From Beroe forskalii (lineage: Eukaryota; Ctenophora; Nuda; Beroida; Beroidae), in the NCBI GenBank assembly GCA_011033025.1, contig WFMF01000442.1:86632-150631 (forward strand): a stretch of 64,000 nt of DNA, read 5' to 3'. Numbering within the stretch: position 1 is the first letter of the stretch; each line of letters begins with the position of its first letter. Positions 35,139 to 49,100 of the stretch are shown here, piece by piece. The notes under the pieces are model-generated. The model had not been told where the DNA came from. It did no database searches and saw nothing but the letters and a program-made list of their open reading frames with translations. The position numbers were made by a program, and so were the translations under genes.

Positions 35139-35577
35139 GTGCATTTGAATAATTCTGTCTTGGTCACGTGACCCAAAAGTTTGATCTGACCTGGGGCAGG
35201 AACTGAACCACTTGAATAGACTTTAATAGTTGGAGTGTCACTTCCAGATTCCATGAACTAGAAGTTTCAAGTCTGTTGACCTGGGATAGAAACTGAAGCG
35301 CCTACAGACTTGAAAAGTGGAAACACTCATGAGTTCATAATATGGAGTGTCGCCTCCACAATCCATGAACTAGAAGTTTCAAGTCTGTTGACCTGGGATA
35401 GAAACTGAAGCACCTACAGACTTGAAAAGACTCATGAGTGCATATTAATATGGAGTGTCGCCTCCACATTCATGAACTAGAAGTTTCAGTTTCAGTTAGT
35501 GTTTCAGTTTCTATATTAGGTCAGTTCTAAATTCTGGGTCACGTGACCAAGACAGCACTATTCAAATGCACTAAGTT
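35139..35577. mobile_element. Foldback element with 112-bp tandem units (left arm)
   Basis: Ends TTAGTGCATTTGAATA and TATTCAAATGCACTAA, next to GGTCACGTGACC. About three units with TTTCAAGTCTGTTGACC lie inside. The right-arm version has about seven units plus a nested transposon. Confidence 0.75.
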
Positions 35578-36889
35578 CAGTGCCTGCGAAATAAACTGTT
35601 TGTGACAATTTTTTGAAAAGAAAATTATACTGCCCGAAGTGATTTTTTGATACGATGTTTTTTCAGACAATTTTGGATTAAGATATCCGGTTTTTACCGA
35701 TTACAAAGTTTTGTCAACTCACCATTTTAAATTCTTTTGATTCGAAAATCAGCACAATTTTCTGTTATCTTTCATTTGATAATGAAACCTGCTGAGTACC
35801 TTTTGATCTCCTTTTGATCTTTTTTGATCTCCCCTTGATGTCCCACCAGTTTAGCTTTTCGAATTTCGATCTACCTTCACAAGTTCAAAATAAAGCTTCG
35901 AGCATGCAACCGTTGATTGAGTAAAAAGCTCAAAACCTCAATTAACATTTTATCAGATTATCCGTAGCAGTAAATGAATTTGCTTGCTATAATGGACCTA
36001 AGTTGAGTCTATTATAGTGCCAGTATCAAATCTCTTAATCTTCATGTCTTATTTCTATGTTGAGCGCTGCTTAGAGCTTTCTTCTGAAACTTCTGAAAAA
36101 AGTTCACAAGATTTAGTGAACCATTGCTTAGTATTATACCTGTAACCTATTTAAAAGCAACAAATTAAACATCATATGGTTTATTTTCAACCGAAATTAT
36201 GTCATAAGTAGGTTTCAAATGAACCTCCCTCCATCAATATTGCAAGCATTTATAAGTTTATACTCATTTCTCTCACACAATAGAACCTAACTTTTGATTC
36301 ATAAGATTAAAAGATGTCATTAATTTAAGTGCATTATAAAGTCGATAGTACGATAAAAGTTAGGTCATAGTAGGTTTCAAATAAAAGTATTTACCTATTA
36401 TCCTCTTTATTTAAAAAACTCCTCCATCAATATTGCATTATAAAGTCGATAGTACTTAGTAAAAAGTACTTTAAAAAGTACTTATAAAAGTATGCTAATG
36501 AGTAAAACCAGAGTCACGGGGGATTTTTCCAAAGCAACCCCTTGAGCCCTGAAAATAGTTTCAATCAGCTCTTCTTAAGAGCAGGGAAATTCGGGGAAAT
36601 ATTTCGTTAATGACGGGGAAATCTTTCAGAATCATTAAAGACCGGGGACAGCTTAATTGAACGTGAAGAAAAAGGGCGGGAGATTAGGGTTTAATGAGAA
36701 GAATCCTTAAATCAATAAAAAATGGAAATATCGATTTTTGTTCCCATATAAGCAAAATATCGTTAATGGAATATTAATCCCATATAATCGGCAAAATAAT
36801 GGGGACCATGTTTTTAAAAAAAGCCCCACCTTTAAGTTTTGGGTTAATTTCCATGAAATAAAAAAAAATAATCAAAAAATTTGGGGGGG

Positions 36890-39800
36890 CTGATTATGAA
36901 AATGTTCATGAAGCTCTTCAAGCATGGAGTTCTGATGAGGAATATCCAATTGACAACACACCAAGGAAAGGTAAGTTTCCACTACAATTGATCCCATTGA
37001 TGGATTGTCTCTTTATGAATGTAAAAATTTGAATTGATTTTCGCAATTTCAAAGTTGTTTGATGTGATTGATCATTGATGCAGTGAAACAAACAACTTTC
37101 AATAAAGTAATCTAACCCACACACTATACTCCACTATTCTACTGACAGTTTCAAGATTATAAAAATCTCTTCTTCATGAACTCCATATAGTGCAACACAA
37201 CATTCTCAAATTTGATTGTAATTAGTAGTGTTGTTATGTTTAAAACAAAGTTTAAAGTGTTTAAAAGTTACTCTCCTTCCAGAAAATGATCCAGTGAAGT
37301 GTGTTTTGTGTGGATTCTTAACAATGCGTAGTTCTGAATTCATAAGCCACATCAAGGAACACCACATCCAAGAAACAGCACCCAACAAGATTAAAAGGTG
37401 AGGTTAAGAAATTTCAATTGTTAGAATGTTGTGCTGTTGATTAACTCACAAATTATCCAAAACTATCGAATGACTATCAATGACTTTGAAATGTAAGCCA
37501 AAAATGTTTGATGATTTTCAATAATGAAATATTTCAAAAGAATAAACTTTATCTTCCTTTTCAGGACACCACCAAAACAGAAGTCCTGTCCCTTCTGCTA
37601 CTATACCTCCCTGTGGACCCTACAAGTCATCCTACATCAGATCATCTACCACCCTGAACAGAGATATGGGCTGCAGTTCTATAGCAATGCTTCCTGGAAC
37701 ACCCATCCTTACAGGTTTTGTGTGGTTTTAACCTTCACCTCATCTACTAAACATTCTGTGATATTGTAATGTTTTATGTTATACTTTCAACTGTCAGTTC
37801 TGTTAAGCTGTTTTGTAATAACCTACTGTACAATTTACAGAAGTACAGTATAAGATTGAAATCCATGCATAGTATAGCAATTAGTTTCTTGACTTTTCGT
37901 GTTAAAGAAAAGTCTATGAATACTTCAATCTATCTGCTTGAAAAACTGCTCTACCGAGTGCAGTGTTCTTTACACTGCATTATTACATTTCCTGTGTTTG
38001 AAATGTCATTCTCCTCAGGTCACTGTACTACAAGTTAAGGCAAAGCAAAGCCCTGGCTGGAAAGCTGGCCCTGCCTGCCGATCCCTTTGCTAACTCTAGC
38101 CTTCCTCTTGTAGACGACATACCACGTGGTGTCAAATTGTCTGGTGTCAAAGTGTCAGATGTTCTGAAAGTCACTCAATCCGTGCTTTCTAAACTTGTTT
38201 CAAGGGCCGTGGACGACTATATCATTTCCAAGAAGAAGTGCTCTAGAGCACCCAATAACGACATATTATTGGAAAATATTGCATCTGATAACTTGCTGAT
38301 GGATGAATTGGAGCGTTGGTCGTGTTACTCAGCCTCCAAATTATCTGATAGAATGGAGAAAATAAGTCAGATAAGATATAAGAAGTGTAATTCTCAAGAG
38401 AGTGATGTTATGAAATCATTTGAGGCGATGTTGAAGAGAAGATTCTGTTGGTTTTGTTGCACGGAATCAGGTTCGGATTATAAGAATAAACAGTTTCCTC
38501 ACATAGATCCTGCTCAATACGGAGCATTTCGTAGTTTACGTGCCACTACCGAGCACCTTCTGTGTCACATGAATCTCAGGATTTACTTGTCTTGGGAGGA
38601 AAGCTGTGATGATTCGTGTGCCTTTACGTCCAAGAAAAAACTTCTGGAACATGTTTCGCTGACCCGAACTATTGCACACAGAAGAGAAAGCAGCGTGAGG
38701 GAAGTGGTAAGGAGTAGAGAAAATGTGTTGAAAAAAGAACAGGAGAAAACGTTACGGAATTATAGAAAGTGGGTGTTAAGAAAAGAACTGAATACGAAAA
38801 GGTACAAAGACAATATGCTGAGCAACAAAGAAAAGTCAAATACGAAAAGAAATAAGAGCAAGTTCCAGTTTGCTGTTCCCGATAATGAAAAGATCAATAA
38901 GGGTTCGAGGAACCAAATTCCTTCTCGGCTCAATTCATTTACGAAACAAAAGTCTGGATCGAATCTCGTGAGCTCGTCCAAGAACCGAGCAAGGAAGAAA
39001 GATATCATTTCGCCTGATCCTGAGACTGTTCAGCCATCAGATACGAGTCGGATTGTGACTGTAAATCCTGACAGATCCGATGATTCCCTTTCCTTCGAAG
39101 AGACCCGTTACAACTTCTACCTTTATGTTCGTTTGGGTGTCTACCCCAGGTTGCCAGCGCAGTCCACTGCTGTGATACGAAGTGTCACTATAAGACCTCG
39201 CGAAGTTGCTGTACTCGCACAAACACAGAATCCCGCTACGTTTCTTCTTGTGCCCGTGGTACCTGTCAATCCTGTTCCCGTGGTTCCTGTTAATCCTGTT
39301 CCCGTGATCCCTGCCGATCTTGCAGCTCCGGTTTTAACACCTAATGTGGTATCTGTCAATCCTACTAACCCGGTTTCAATAACACCTAATGTTCAAGTAA
39401 CCGAAGTTAGTGGAGGTGGTGACCCAGTATGTAGTACTTCTCAAATCGTAGCGTCTACAGGCAGTATCACTTCCATGTCTCAAAACGTGGCGTCCAGTAG
39501 CAGTCACACTTCTGATGCTAGCGCTACTTTACCTAACCAATCACCAGTTCAGGAACCTCAAGTTCCAGTACTTAGTACACAGGTTCCACTTGCTGTTCAG
39601 CCTCTTGATAGCGTGAGGAATTCATCTCCTATCCTGATTGAGTTGGGAAAGGTTGGTGGTAAGGAACCAGAAGTGAGTGCAGCTGAACTACCCACAGTCA
39701 AAACCGGAGACATGGGATCATGTGCTGAGGGGTCTAATGTCATGGCACCTACTGCTGCGTTATCTGGCACCACAACGTGCAATATCACGGTGAAAAATCC

Positions 39801-42654
39801 TACTACAACTGATCCTAATGTGACCAATTCCATAAAGAACAATCCAATGATGATAGATCCCATGGAGACCAATCCCGTGAGGATCGATCCCAATTCCACC
39901 AATCCCTTGACGACTAATGCCACATTGCAGCCTTGGGAGCTTGGAACTTCTCAAAACCCTGATCCTGTGTCAGTAGAAAGTTTCCAGCCCCAACAAAAGT
40001 GCTTCAGAAGCTGGCGTCGTGGCCCAGTAACTGTGATATTTGATGACTACTTCTCCTTCGAAGAATCTCAGCTCATGTTTTACTGTAACTCTGAGCTGCG
40101 TGAGAAGGTTCTCGCTAAACGAGCTGTGATGGAAGCACAAAAAGCACAGAAACTCGCTGCCAAACGAGCTCTTGATAATGAAAATCAGCAACAAAAAGCA
40201 TCAAAATCATCTCCTAATAGCGAGACTAGCGCTCCAAGACCTAGACGAACGTCGGAGCAGGATTTCAGCAGTGACACAGACTCATCAGACGATCCGAATG
40301 ATCCGTACTATGGGATCGATAAGAAGGACTCTCTGTATCTTCCCCACCGAATGGTCCGGGTTACAGAGAAACAATACTCCCTTCGTAGGAGACAGATTAA
40401 TTTTACATATGCTGAGAATTCTCAACCAACGCTTGAAAGGGGTGAGTTAGATCATGACAACGAAGGTAGTGATTCAGATCGAAGTGAAGGAAGTAGTGAT
40501 TCAGATCAGAATGAAGGAAGCGAAAATTCTGATAGCTATCATAGCAGGAGTGACAATTCAGATGAAAACGAATCTGATCAGGAACGAGAAATCCCCAACA
40601 ATCTTGATCATGATGGTGGTAGTGAGGAAGATTTTGATGATAGTACTCTGTGTCTAGAATTTGGTGATTCCTCCTACGCTATAGATCTAACGTTCTGCAG
40701 AGACGAGTTGATGACACAGGAATCATCTGAAGATGAGGAGGGATCGGTTAAGGTAAAGAGTGAGCCTACTGAGATGTATGCAATCAAGAGTTTTGCGAAG
40801 AGCTCAGCGCTTTTCATGCCCATAAAGGATGAGAAAATGTCAGAGGATTCCAAGTGTTTTGGGCAGTGTGGTATTAAATCTGAACCAAGTGAGAGTACAT
40901 CTATACCAGTCTCGAAGGAGGAGATGAAACCGGAGAATGCAGTGTACGCTTGTACGGAATGTAAAGACAGTGTAATTAATGAGACAAACCCTCCTCAAGT
41001 CGGAGCGCTGTCTAATGAAACGACTCAAACGAGTGATGGTAAAGGGAATGAAAGGAAACAAACTAATGAAACAAGTGATGAAGGAGAAGGAGGGGGTAAA
41101 AGAAAGCAAACCGCGCGTAAATCAGTGACACCGTGGTCAGTTACAAGACGATCAATAGATCCTAGCTTGAGGAAAAAGAAGCCTAAACTATGTGTGACAA
41201 GACAGAATGTTCAATCGAGTAACGTCAGGGAGACATCACCAGGCAACAATGAAGATGTTATTGCAAATGAAGGTGAGGAGGTTGGTGAGCATTCAGTTGC
41301 ACCCGCACCTAGTAATGAAATAACCATCTCAACACAGTCTCAAGAAGTTGTTCCAACGCAAAGAAATAAACGGAAAAGGAAGGTGCCTAAAACTGCATCA
41401 ATTCTTGTTAATTTCCCTGCTAAACCTCTATCCAATCTCGCTAAATCCTCGCCAGTTTTTCAGTTAAGCGCTCCTTCTTTCTCTCCTGGAGGATATGTCG
41501 CATCTAACCCGGTACCATCCCCTGGATGTCCCACTGTTAAGTTAGCATCTCCTGGTCATCCTGTCGTGGCTCCTGTCAGTCCGGCGTCTCTTACGAACTG
41601 TGATACCACTCTTCAACAGGAGAATACCACCCTGCACCATGATACCACCCTGCAGGAGAATACCATGCAACAACACGATACCACGCAGCAACAGAATACC
41701 ATGCAGCAACATTCAGTCACAGTAAAGACGTCTGAAATGCACAGCTCAAAACCAAAAGCTCGAACTAATCAGCCACGCGGAAAAAGGTTGAGAAAGAAAG
41801 TGTCCTCCCATTCGCAGCCTTCTTCATCAGCTGGAAAATTGCTTGAGAGTTCTCCACTTTTGTTTGAGCAACCCTTTAGTCCTAACGCACCTCGAGTTAT
41901 TCCAGTCACCCAATCAATCCCCAGCTGTCAGGTGATGACCGGTGATCAAGTGACACCGGTTAATCAAGTGAAGACTGGTAATCAAGTGACACCGGTTAAT
42001 CAAGTGAAGACTAGCAGCGAGGCGACATCTTGTGCTCAAGCAACACACACTTCGTGTGATTTCATCAGAATGCCATATAGCCCCAACGCTCCTCAAGTCA
42101 GACCAGTGGTAAACCCACCAATGACCACCAATCCAGAACAGCCTGCAAATAACACTCTCCTGCCGCCTCGCACAGCCCCAATGCTACCCTGCCCTGTAAC
42201 CCCATCAAACTACAAGGTATGCGAGTATTGTAACAAACGCTTTAAAAACCTCCTGTGTGCTAAGATCCACTACTGGACTGATCACCAGCAGTTACCGTAT
42301 AACAAGGACTTGCTGATACCACATGACCGTGTCACACAACAAGACATGGAAAACATGGTCTGTCCCTTCTGTAGAACCCAGATATTAGGTCCTGATCACG
42401 CTGCAGTATTCGAGAGTCACGTACTGACTCACCTCCAGCTGATGCCGTATATCTGTAAAGATTGCAGGTTCGCAGCTTGTAGCCCTGAGGGTATGAGGAG
42501 GCATGCGTGTGGGGTTAGGAGAGTTGAGCCGTTGAAATACGAACAGAAATCAGAGGGCGGTTTGTCGGCGTGTGAAAACGAGGTGAAACCAAGTGTTACG
42601 CTTTGTGATGAGACAGAGGAGTGGAAGGGGTACATTAAGACTGAACCAACGTGA
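36890..42654 (+). CDS. Full-length C2H2 zinc-finger gene (right copy), 5 exons
   Basis: Exons: about 36890-36970, 37283-37397, 37565-37714, 38019-42654, all with fitting GT-AG borders and phases. Early exons encode two C2H2 fingers (CVLC...HIKEHH; CPFC...HQIIYH). The long last exon encodes a basic region, a Val-Pro-Asn repeat (VPVVPVNPVPV), Asn-Pro repeats, an acidic Ser-rich region, SUMO-type motifs (VKSE near 40756, IKSE near 40875, terminal IKTE) and three more zinc modules (CEYC, CPFC, CKDC). Probably a nuclear DNA-binding regulator; no orthologue recognised. The first exon's frame (YENVHEALQAWSSDEEY) has no ATG and meets a stop just upstream, right beside the inverted-repeat arm, so 5' exons are missing or displaced. 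Confidence 0.8.
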
Positions 42655-42761
42655 AAATTGTATCTTATTTTATTTTAGACTATTAAACTAGGGTATTTTT
42701 CATGATATTGCATGAAACTCAATAATATTTTATTTTAATGGTTTTATTTAGCAATCGCCAA

Positions 42762-42767
42762 AATAAA
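42762..42767 (+). terminator. Poly(A) signal of zinc-finger gene
   Basis: AATAAA about 110 bp after the stop codon, conserved in the left copy. Confidence 0.5.
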
Positions 42768-45414
42768 TCTAGCGCTTTGAGCAGTTTTTATCCACAATAT
42801 TTAATTATCTTTAATACTTTCAAGCTATTTTTTAAGCTATCTTTTATTTGATATGACTTAATTGACTTAAAGTTTATTTTATGGGTTGATAGATCTATTA
42901 TTCTTTCATCGTAACTAAGCATTTCATTTTATCTTCATGTATCTTCTAGTTAAATGGAAATTTATTAATTCAAATAAAATGTGCAATAGATGCCTTGAAA
43001 TAATCAGATGATTTTCGAATGATTCCGTTTATCTGGCTTCAATCATTCATTTTGTGATAAGGTACTCTAAGGTAAGGGTGCTGCCATTAAAGAAGAGGGG
43101 CGAAAATTTTACTCTGGGCCATAAGCGAATTTAAGATCTTATGCCAGATCGTCTGTTTACGAGCCCCTCAGTCACTATCACTTGTTCTATGGCCTTTCTC
43201 AGTTAAATTCCTCAATGTCAGGCGAAAATCAGGTTTAATGTAAAAACACACACAGGTGTTGCTTTGAATATTTTTGGCTTCGTAATTCTTTATGCATCAG
43301 TTAGAAAACTAAATTCCTCAGAAACAAATGGAGCTGGATTTTTGATTCTGACCTCCAAAAATTTTTAAGCCCATTTTACGCATATTTTGCCAAATTTTTG
43401 GCCCAAATGGGCTAAAAAAGTTTTGGGGCCTAAACCAAACATCTGCCTCCATTTGTTTCTGAAGAATTTCGTTTTCTAACTGATGCAAAACAATTGATGA
43501 CAAAATATTATCGACATTTGTGTGCATTTTTACATTAAACCTGATTTTCGATCAACCTAAGTCTATGCAGTCGCCTCACTATGTCAGTCTCTAGAAATGT
43601 CACTATTTCTATCTTTGCCGCTGTCCTTAATTCTCCTTGTCCCGAAACTATCTTTTTCTACATCTCTAATTTGCATTGTTTCCATCCATTGTATCGTAAG
43701 TGGGGCATCTGCTTCGGTCCTCAGTGGAGATGTTGTATTTGAAACGCGCGGTGTAGTTCAATTAACATCATGGCGCGTTGAATGAAATTAAACGAGCACT
43801 TCCTATAATTTTGGGAGCGCGCGCCCCTAAAATCATAGGCAGCGCAGCTTGACTGGCCAAAAATCCAAAATTTGCAACGACCATCGTTTTCGAAAAAGGT
43901 TGTTAGATTTATTTTTTTCATCGGTTCAATGTAAATTAACGGATAGGACCATTAAAAAGTGTGATATTACTTTGTCAGACGTTGTCTGACACAGAGTATG
44001 TACCTAAGTTTTTCAGGAGATGTATCATGTAAGCCAACTTTCCAGGGGATGTAGAGTATCCCTTGCATCCCCACTGGCTACGTGGCTGTGAAGCAAGCCG
44101 TCAATTCTCATGAAGGTCTGCATCTGTCAACGACACTATACAAATCATTGCTCTGCATGACTCAGCTCGGCCTACAATTCAGGACTTATCCGGCGAAATA
44201 CCATCTTCCACCTCTCAAGAGAGGCAGGGAATGTGTCAATACAATTATAACTCAGTTAAGGAGCTAGAGGCATTCAAGATAGCCCTTGGAGACTTCCTCA
44301 CCCAATACCCGGATAAGCCACCGGTTACGGGTTACACACCGCCAAACAGCAACTCCTTACTCGACTGGAGCTGTGAACGAGGAGATGGAGTACGTGGACA
44401 TCACTGATCCCAGCTGCGATCCCTGCTAAACCCTTCAAAATGTATCAAAATGTATGTATAAGAACCGTGGGTTACCCTTCCATGCCGTACAGTTCTTTCA
44501 ACAGTAGGATCAATATACTGGACCTTATGCTTTCGGCTCAGGCCCGACCAATAAGTACACAGAGGGTTTCGTAAATTCGTTTGGTTGTAGCTTTGTAAGG
44601 TCACTGCACTAGTGGTACCCAAACCAAATCTTGGCGTATATTGACAAAATCGGGAATTTAGCTACGCAAACCCAAAGCCACGAGTGATTGAGTTAACAGG
44701 GATAACATGAGACAGTGTTATCCTGTCTCATGTCAGCTTTGTTTACCAATGTAAGCCCTGTAATTGACCCCTGACATTAGGAAATCGTTTGCGTAACTGA
44801 GCTGAGCTGGGTGACGTTATTCTGGCAGAAGCGGATTAAGTGGAAATGTGGAATGAGGGGTATCTACTATCGGCATATCATTGAAATAACGGCAGTTTAA
44901 ATGGGGCATCCGAACTACATCTACATATCACGCGGCACGCTATATAAAATACTCTAAGGTAAGGACCGGGAACTGGAAGGACACTTTTTCTGACACCAGC
45001 CGTTAAGTTTCCGGTAAGTCTCCCATATAAACGAGATCCTTCATTATCTATGATAATGACGTTGGGGTAAGAATTAGGGTTATTGGGAAGGTTAGATTTA
45101 TAGGGTACAAAAGGATTTAGGTTTATATCCGTGACGTCACTCAGAGCCGTTTATATGGGAGACATACCCCGGCACCCCGCTTCCTTCGATCGCTGCTGCT
45201 GTCGGCCCAGCGAGATTAAAATTGATATTTCCTATGAAATGGTAGGAGTACAAGAATCAACTCGGTATTATAATCGGAATGAACTAAAATAAATAACTTA
45301 ATTTAATTTAAATCATTTGATTCCCCGTAAATCATTGTCTGAAGTGCTTGTCAGACGTTGTCTGACCCCTTCGCCTGACAACTGAAGTGCTACATCTCAC
45401 TACCAAAGCGCCAC

Positions 45415-45788
45415 TTTATCATCAATCTAATCACACGACCAGCCTTTATTGCACGGTCATTCAGTTCATTACCAGACGTCGGATCAAACCGAGGTCTCGC
45501 TGATGCTAAAACATTTCAATTCTCATAACTTCATTATGGTGAACGGATCACTTTCGTCATCATATGAGATTATGAATTTAAAATTTAAGTCAAAATCTTA
45601 GTAAAATAGTCAATTTCTCTTCGTCTTTTAACACCACAGCATCTTCAACATTATAATATGATTGTCTTGACTTGAATCCTTGCATCGGAAAGGTTTTAGC
45701 TTTTCGGTTTTGCTGGGGCTACGGTTCGTATTTTGATCGTAGGCTTGAAGGGCTTCGACCGTAGTTCGGGGGAGAAATGATGGCAAAT
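45415..45788 (-). CDS. Two conserved exons of an unrecognised gene, right copy
   Basis: Exons 45788-45672 and 45505-45415 correspond to the left-copy exons 6407-6285 and 6130-6040. Frame and borders are kept. The peptide reads LPSFLPRTTVEALQAYDQNT and SARPRFDPTSGNELNDRAIK. The second exon is identical in length (91 nt). Confidence 0.5.
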
Positions 45789-46026
45789 CTGAAACGTGTT
45801 TGAAGTTTTAACAAGTATTGAAGTAGTAACGAATCTATTTACACAACTGCTAAGGTGCATGTAACGTTCGTCCATCGATCGAATGGAATTGGTCGATCGA
45901 TCAACTTCATTTGATCGACTGATGTGTTTTTAATAGAAAATCTTTAAGCTAGTAGGGAAACAACTAAATATTGCTCATTTAAAGGTGCTATGTACGATAA
46001 TCATGAAAAATTTACATATACATAAG

Positions 46027-46146
46027 AAATCAACAAGATATTTGAGAATTTGGACATGGACAACGACGGAAAGCTGGACTATTCGGAGTTTACGGGGATG
46101 TACACGAACACAAGTAACCAGCTCTCTCACCTTCTCACTACCAAAG
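46027..46146 (+). CDS. EFCAB7: EFCAB7 EF-hand 2 exon
   Basis: Acceptor ACATACATAAG, donor ACCAAAG|GTGGGA. Reads INKIFENLDMDNDGKLDYSE then FTGMYTNTSNQLSHLLTTK. Loop ligands Asp1, Asp3, Asp5 and Glu12 are present. It starts in phase 1, so an upstream coding exon must exist. Confidence 0.87.
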
Positions 46147-49100
46147 GTGGGATCGCACAGGGCGAACGACATTTTGGGTCGTTTTGGGGTCGTTCGCGTA
46201 CTTTCGATTATGTGAACGACCCATGGGTCGTTCACGTAACTTAGACCCCAACGAGTCGGTACATACCGCGGTACGTATTGCGGTACGTACCGCGGAACAT
46301 GTCATAACTAGTCGGCACATACCGCAGTACGTACCGTGGTATGTGCCGACTAGTTGGGGTTTTACATACTCCAACTGGAGAATGTAACGATTGAAAGAAA
46401 TCTAACTTCTGTAATCCGTCACTGATACCTACCTTAGTACACTTAAGAACGGCGTCACTTAATTAGTGCGGTTTGAAAAAAAACGCACCAATTAAGTGTA
46501 CAGTAATTAAGTGCGCGTAAAATTAAGTGTATGCTAATTAAGTGAACAATTTTATGACTTTTGCGTTTCCGATTTTGGCTTTTTCGGGCATGAATTAATG
46601 AATCATGACCTTCAGCTAAAACTTCAATAGTTTAAAGAATGAAATTATTATGTTGTCATTCTGAGATATGCACGGTCCAAACTACAGCACTTCTGTACTG
46701 TAGTACTACAACTTATTACTGTTGAAAATTTGTTTCTTGCCATAATTGCAAAATTGTATATTGCTGGTCCTATGAATATTAAATATGATGTCTCGCAATC
46801 AAGAGGAAAATTTCAAATTTTATTCATATTTACACATCGTTTTCGATCTCATAAAAAACCGCACTAATTAAGTGCGCCGATCTTAAAGTGCGCGCAAATT
46901 ACGTGGTGCCGTTCTTAAGTGTACTAAGGTAAGCATTCTTCTGTTGATTTTGTAATTTAAGATGCTTGTTTTTAAATGAAATATAAACCGGCTCTTACCG
47001 GTATATTTTAAAGATGACTCCAAGTTTCAGTCAATACAAGTATCGCTAAATTTATTCCAGTAAAAGATACTACTAGTTTATGTGCTATCTTTTGTGTGCT
47101 ATTTTCATGTGATATTTTAAATTTTCAGTTCCTGACTCAAGTCAGAAGACGGAGCCGACCAAGGAAAGGCCCGCTCCGACTGCAATGCGATCCACTGCCA
47201 TAGAAGAGACAGACGATGATTCAGATGAAACCACCGAATCTGATGACGATGATGACGATGTTGTGATCGTGCCGGCAAAGAAAACCCCCGTCCGTCAACC
47301 GGGTAAATTGGAAGTTCCCTATCAGTGCTAAAGTTTAGGCAGGTTCACTAAGTTTCCAGGATCGGTATACTTCGATTTTTAGTATACAAATTTAGTATAG
47401 GTACATTGAAATATCGAAATATTATACCGAGCTACCGATCCGCGTTATCCTACCGAACCTGCCTAAAGTTCAGTTATTAATTTAATTTAAATCGACTTAA
47501 GTTCAGTATTGTTGCCCTAATTCGGGTTTGTGGAGCAATATCTTATTCTTAAACTGTTAGGTTGATGGTTATGTCGGTTTTAATATCTGTGTTAATTACA
47601 TTATATAGATCAAAGAAACTACTCCACTCAAAATAATAATAAAAGTTCATCTGAAGAACTTCCTATCTTTCATGAGATATCAAAACGTCTTAAATACTTA
47701 AATAGTCATTAACGGGCGTTCAGTGGACAGCTACCTGTAATATGGTGCCTGAGACCTGAGTGTGATCTTCATTCTTCGCGGAACCATTTACTCTTATTAA
47801 ATCATTATAATGCATATGTTGTGAAGAGTCCTCAAGTGATCAGCACATGAATTTGCCTGTGGTTCACATTCATTTATTAACAGGTATAACATTGTCAAGT
47901 GGATACTTCCAAAGGCTAACTCAGCAAACATTGTGATTTTGACAATTTTGTTATTCTCACCGTTTCAATCTGAAATATTTTCAGTTGCTGCAGCTAAATC
48001 TGAACCGAAGGGCTCCACAGCTAAGAAAGTGGATCCCGATGTTAAGAAGATTAGCAGTAAGTCAGAGAGTAAACTGAAGTCTGCTGATCACGAGAAAGAG
48101 GACAGTAAAAAGACACAAAAATCGAAAACCGAGAAAAAGGGCGCGTCTGCGGTGGTAGAAAAGTCTGCTGACGCATCGACAAAGGATAAATCGGGAAAAG
48201 AGAAAGCATCTGCCAAGTCGAAGAAGCCTGAAAAATCGAATAAGTCTAAAAAAGGTGAGCGTTTTTAGCATAATAAAGTGGATGTTTATTGCGTATGAAT
48301 GGCCAGGAGCACGTGATAACAGGGGCGACGGGCATGGATTCTCCTTTCTTTCCTTGTACATAGGCTCCATCCATTCCTACCAGTAAATAAAGCGAGCAGT
48401 TCGAACTGCAGTTTGCGCGTATTTTGTGTGCGCGGCTTATTTACATCATGTCTGTCCGCCGCGCACACAAATGACGCGCAAACTGCAATCTAGTGAACTG
48501 TCACTGTTAGTATTGTAATCAAACTTGTAATCAAACTTAGGGAGATTGATTAACATTACGCTTCCTTTTTATGATCACACACTCTTGTTATCACACGGTC
48601 ATCATATGTTGTCATCATATGTTGTCATCATATGTTGTCATCATATGTTGTCATCATATGTTGTCATCATATGTTGTCATCATATGTTGTCATCATATGT
48701 TGTCATCATATGTTGTCATCATATGTTGTCATCATATGTTGTCATCATATGTTGTCATCATATGTTGTCATCATATGTTGTCATCATATGTTGTCATCAT
48801 ATGTTGTCATCACATGTTGTCATCACATGTTGTTGTCAATCTGTTTTAGAGATTGACAACATAATAATATGTTGTCAATCTGTTTTAGAGATTGACAACA
48901 TAACAATATGTTGTCAATCTGTTCTAGAGGACCCTCTCTTGGAGCCTGGTCAAAGCACCAGCTACCTTAGTGAAGTGGCGTCAACCACGAGCATTAGCAG
49001 TTCATTGCTGTCAGGTGAAATACGTGTGTTCGCTGCTGCCATGTTCTTTAGTCACCACAAATGCCATTTCTGATCATAGTCTGATGCCATATTTCATGTA

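Larger units (their letters stand above)
32762..36810. repeat. Long inverted-repeat arm, left
   Basis: It is the reverse complement of 56357-63147, followed block by block from ATGGTCATACAACTATATTG to CCCCATTATTTTGCCGATTA. It lacks the 2243-bp transposon and has fewer 112-bp tandem units than the right arm. It may extend further left, but the matching right flank is interrupted by a Helitron and the window end. Confidence 0.9.
39690..45853. repeat. Right copy of segmental duplication
   Basis: Direct copy of 1-6471. The detectable left limit is set by the window start of the other copy. It lacks the 1354-bp transposon, so 42022-42029 is the unoccupied site. The right edge lies about 170 bp before the first visible EFCAB7 exon. 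Confidence 0.9.

Noticed and set aside
39141-40194. Minus-strand frames across the zinc-finger exon
   Set aside because: Low-complexity antisense of Val-Pro and Asn-Pro repeats.
48546-49073. 175-residue plus-strand frame full of SSYVVIICCHHML repeats
   Set aside because: It is the 13-bp satellite translated; it is open in all three frames and runs through real EFCAB7 splice sites.
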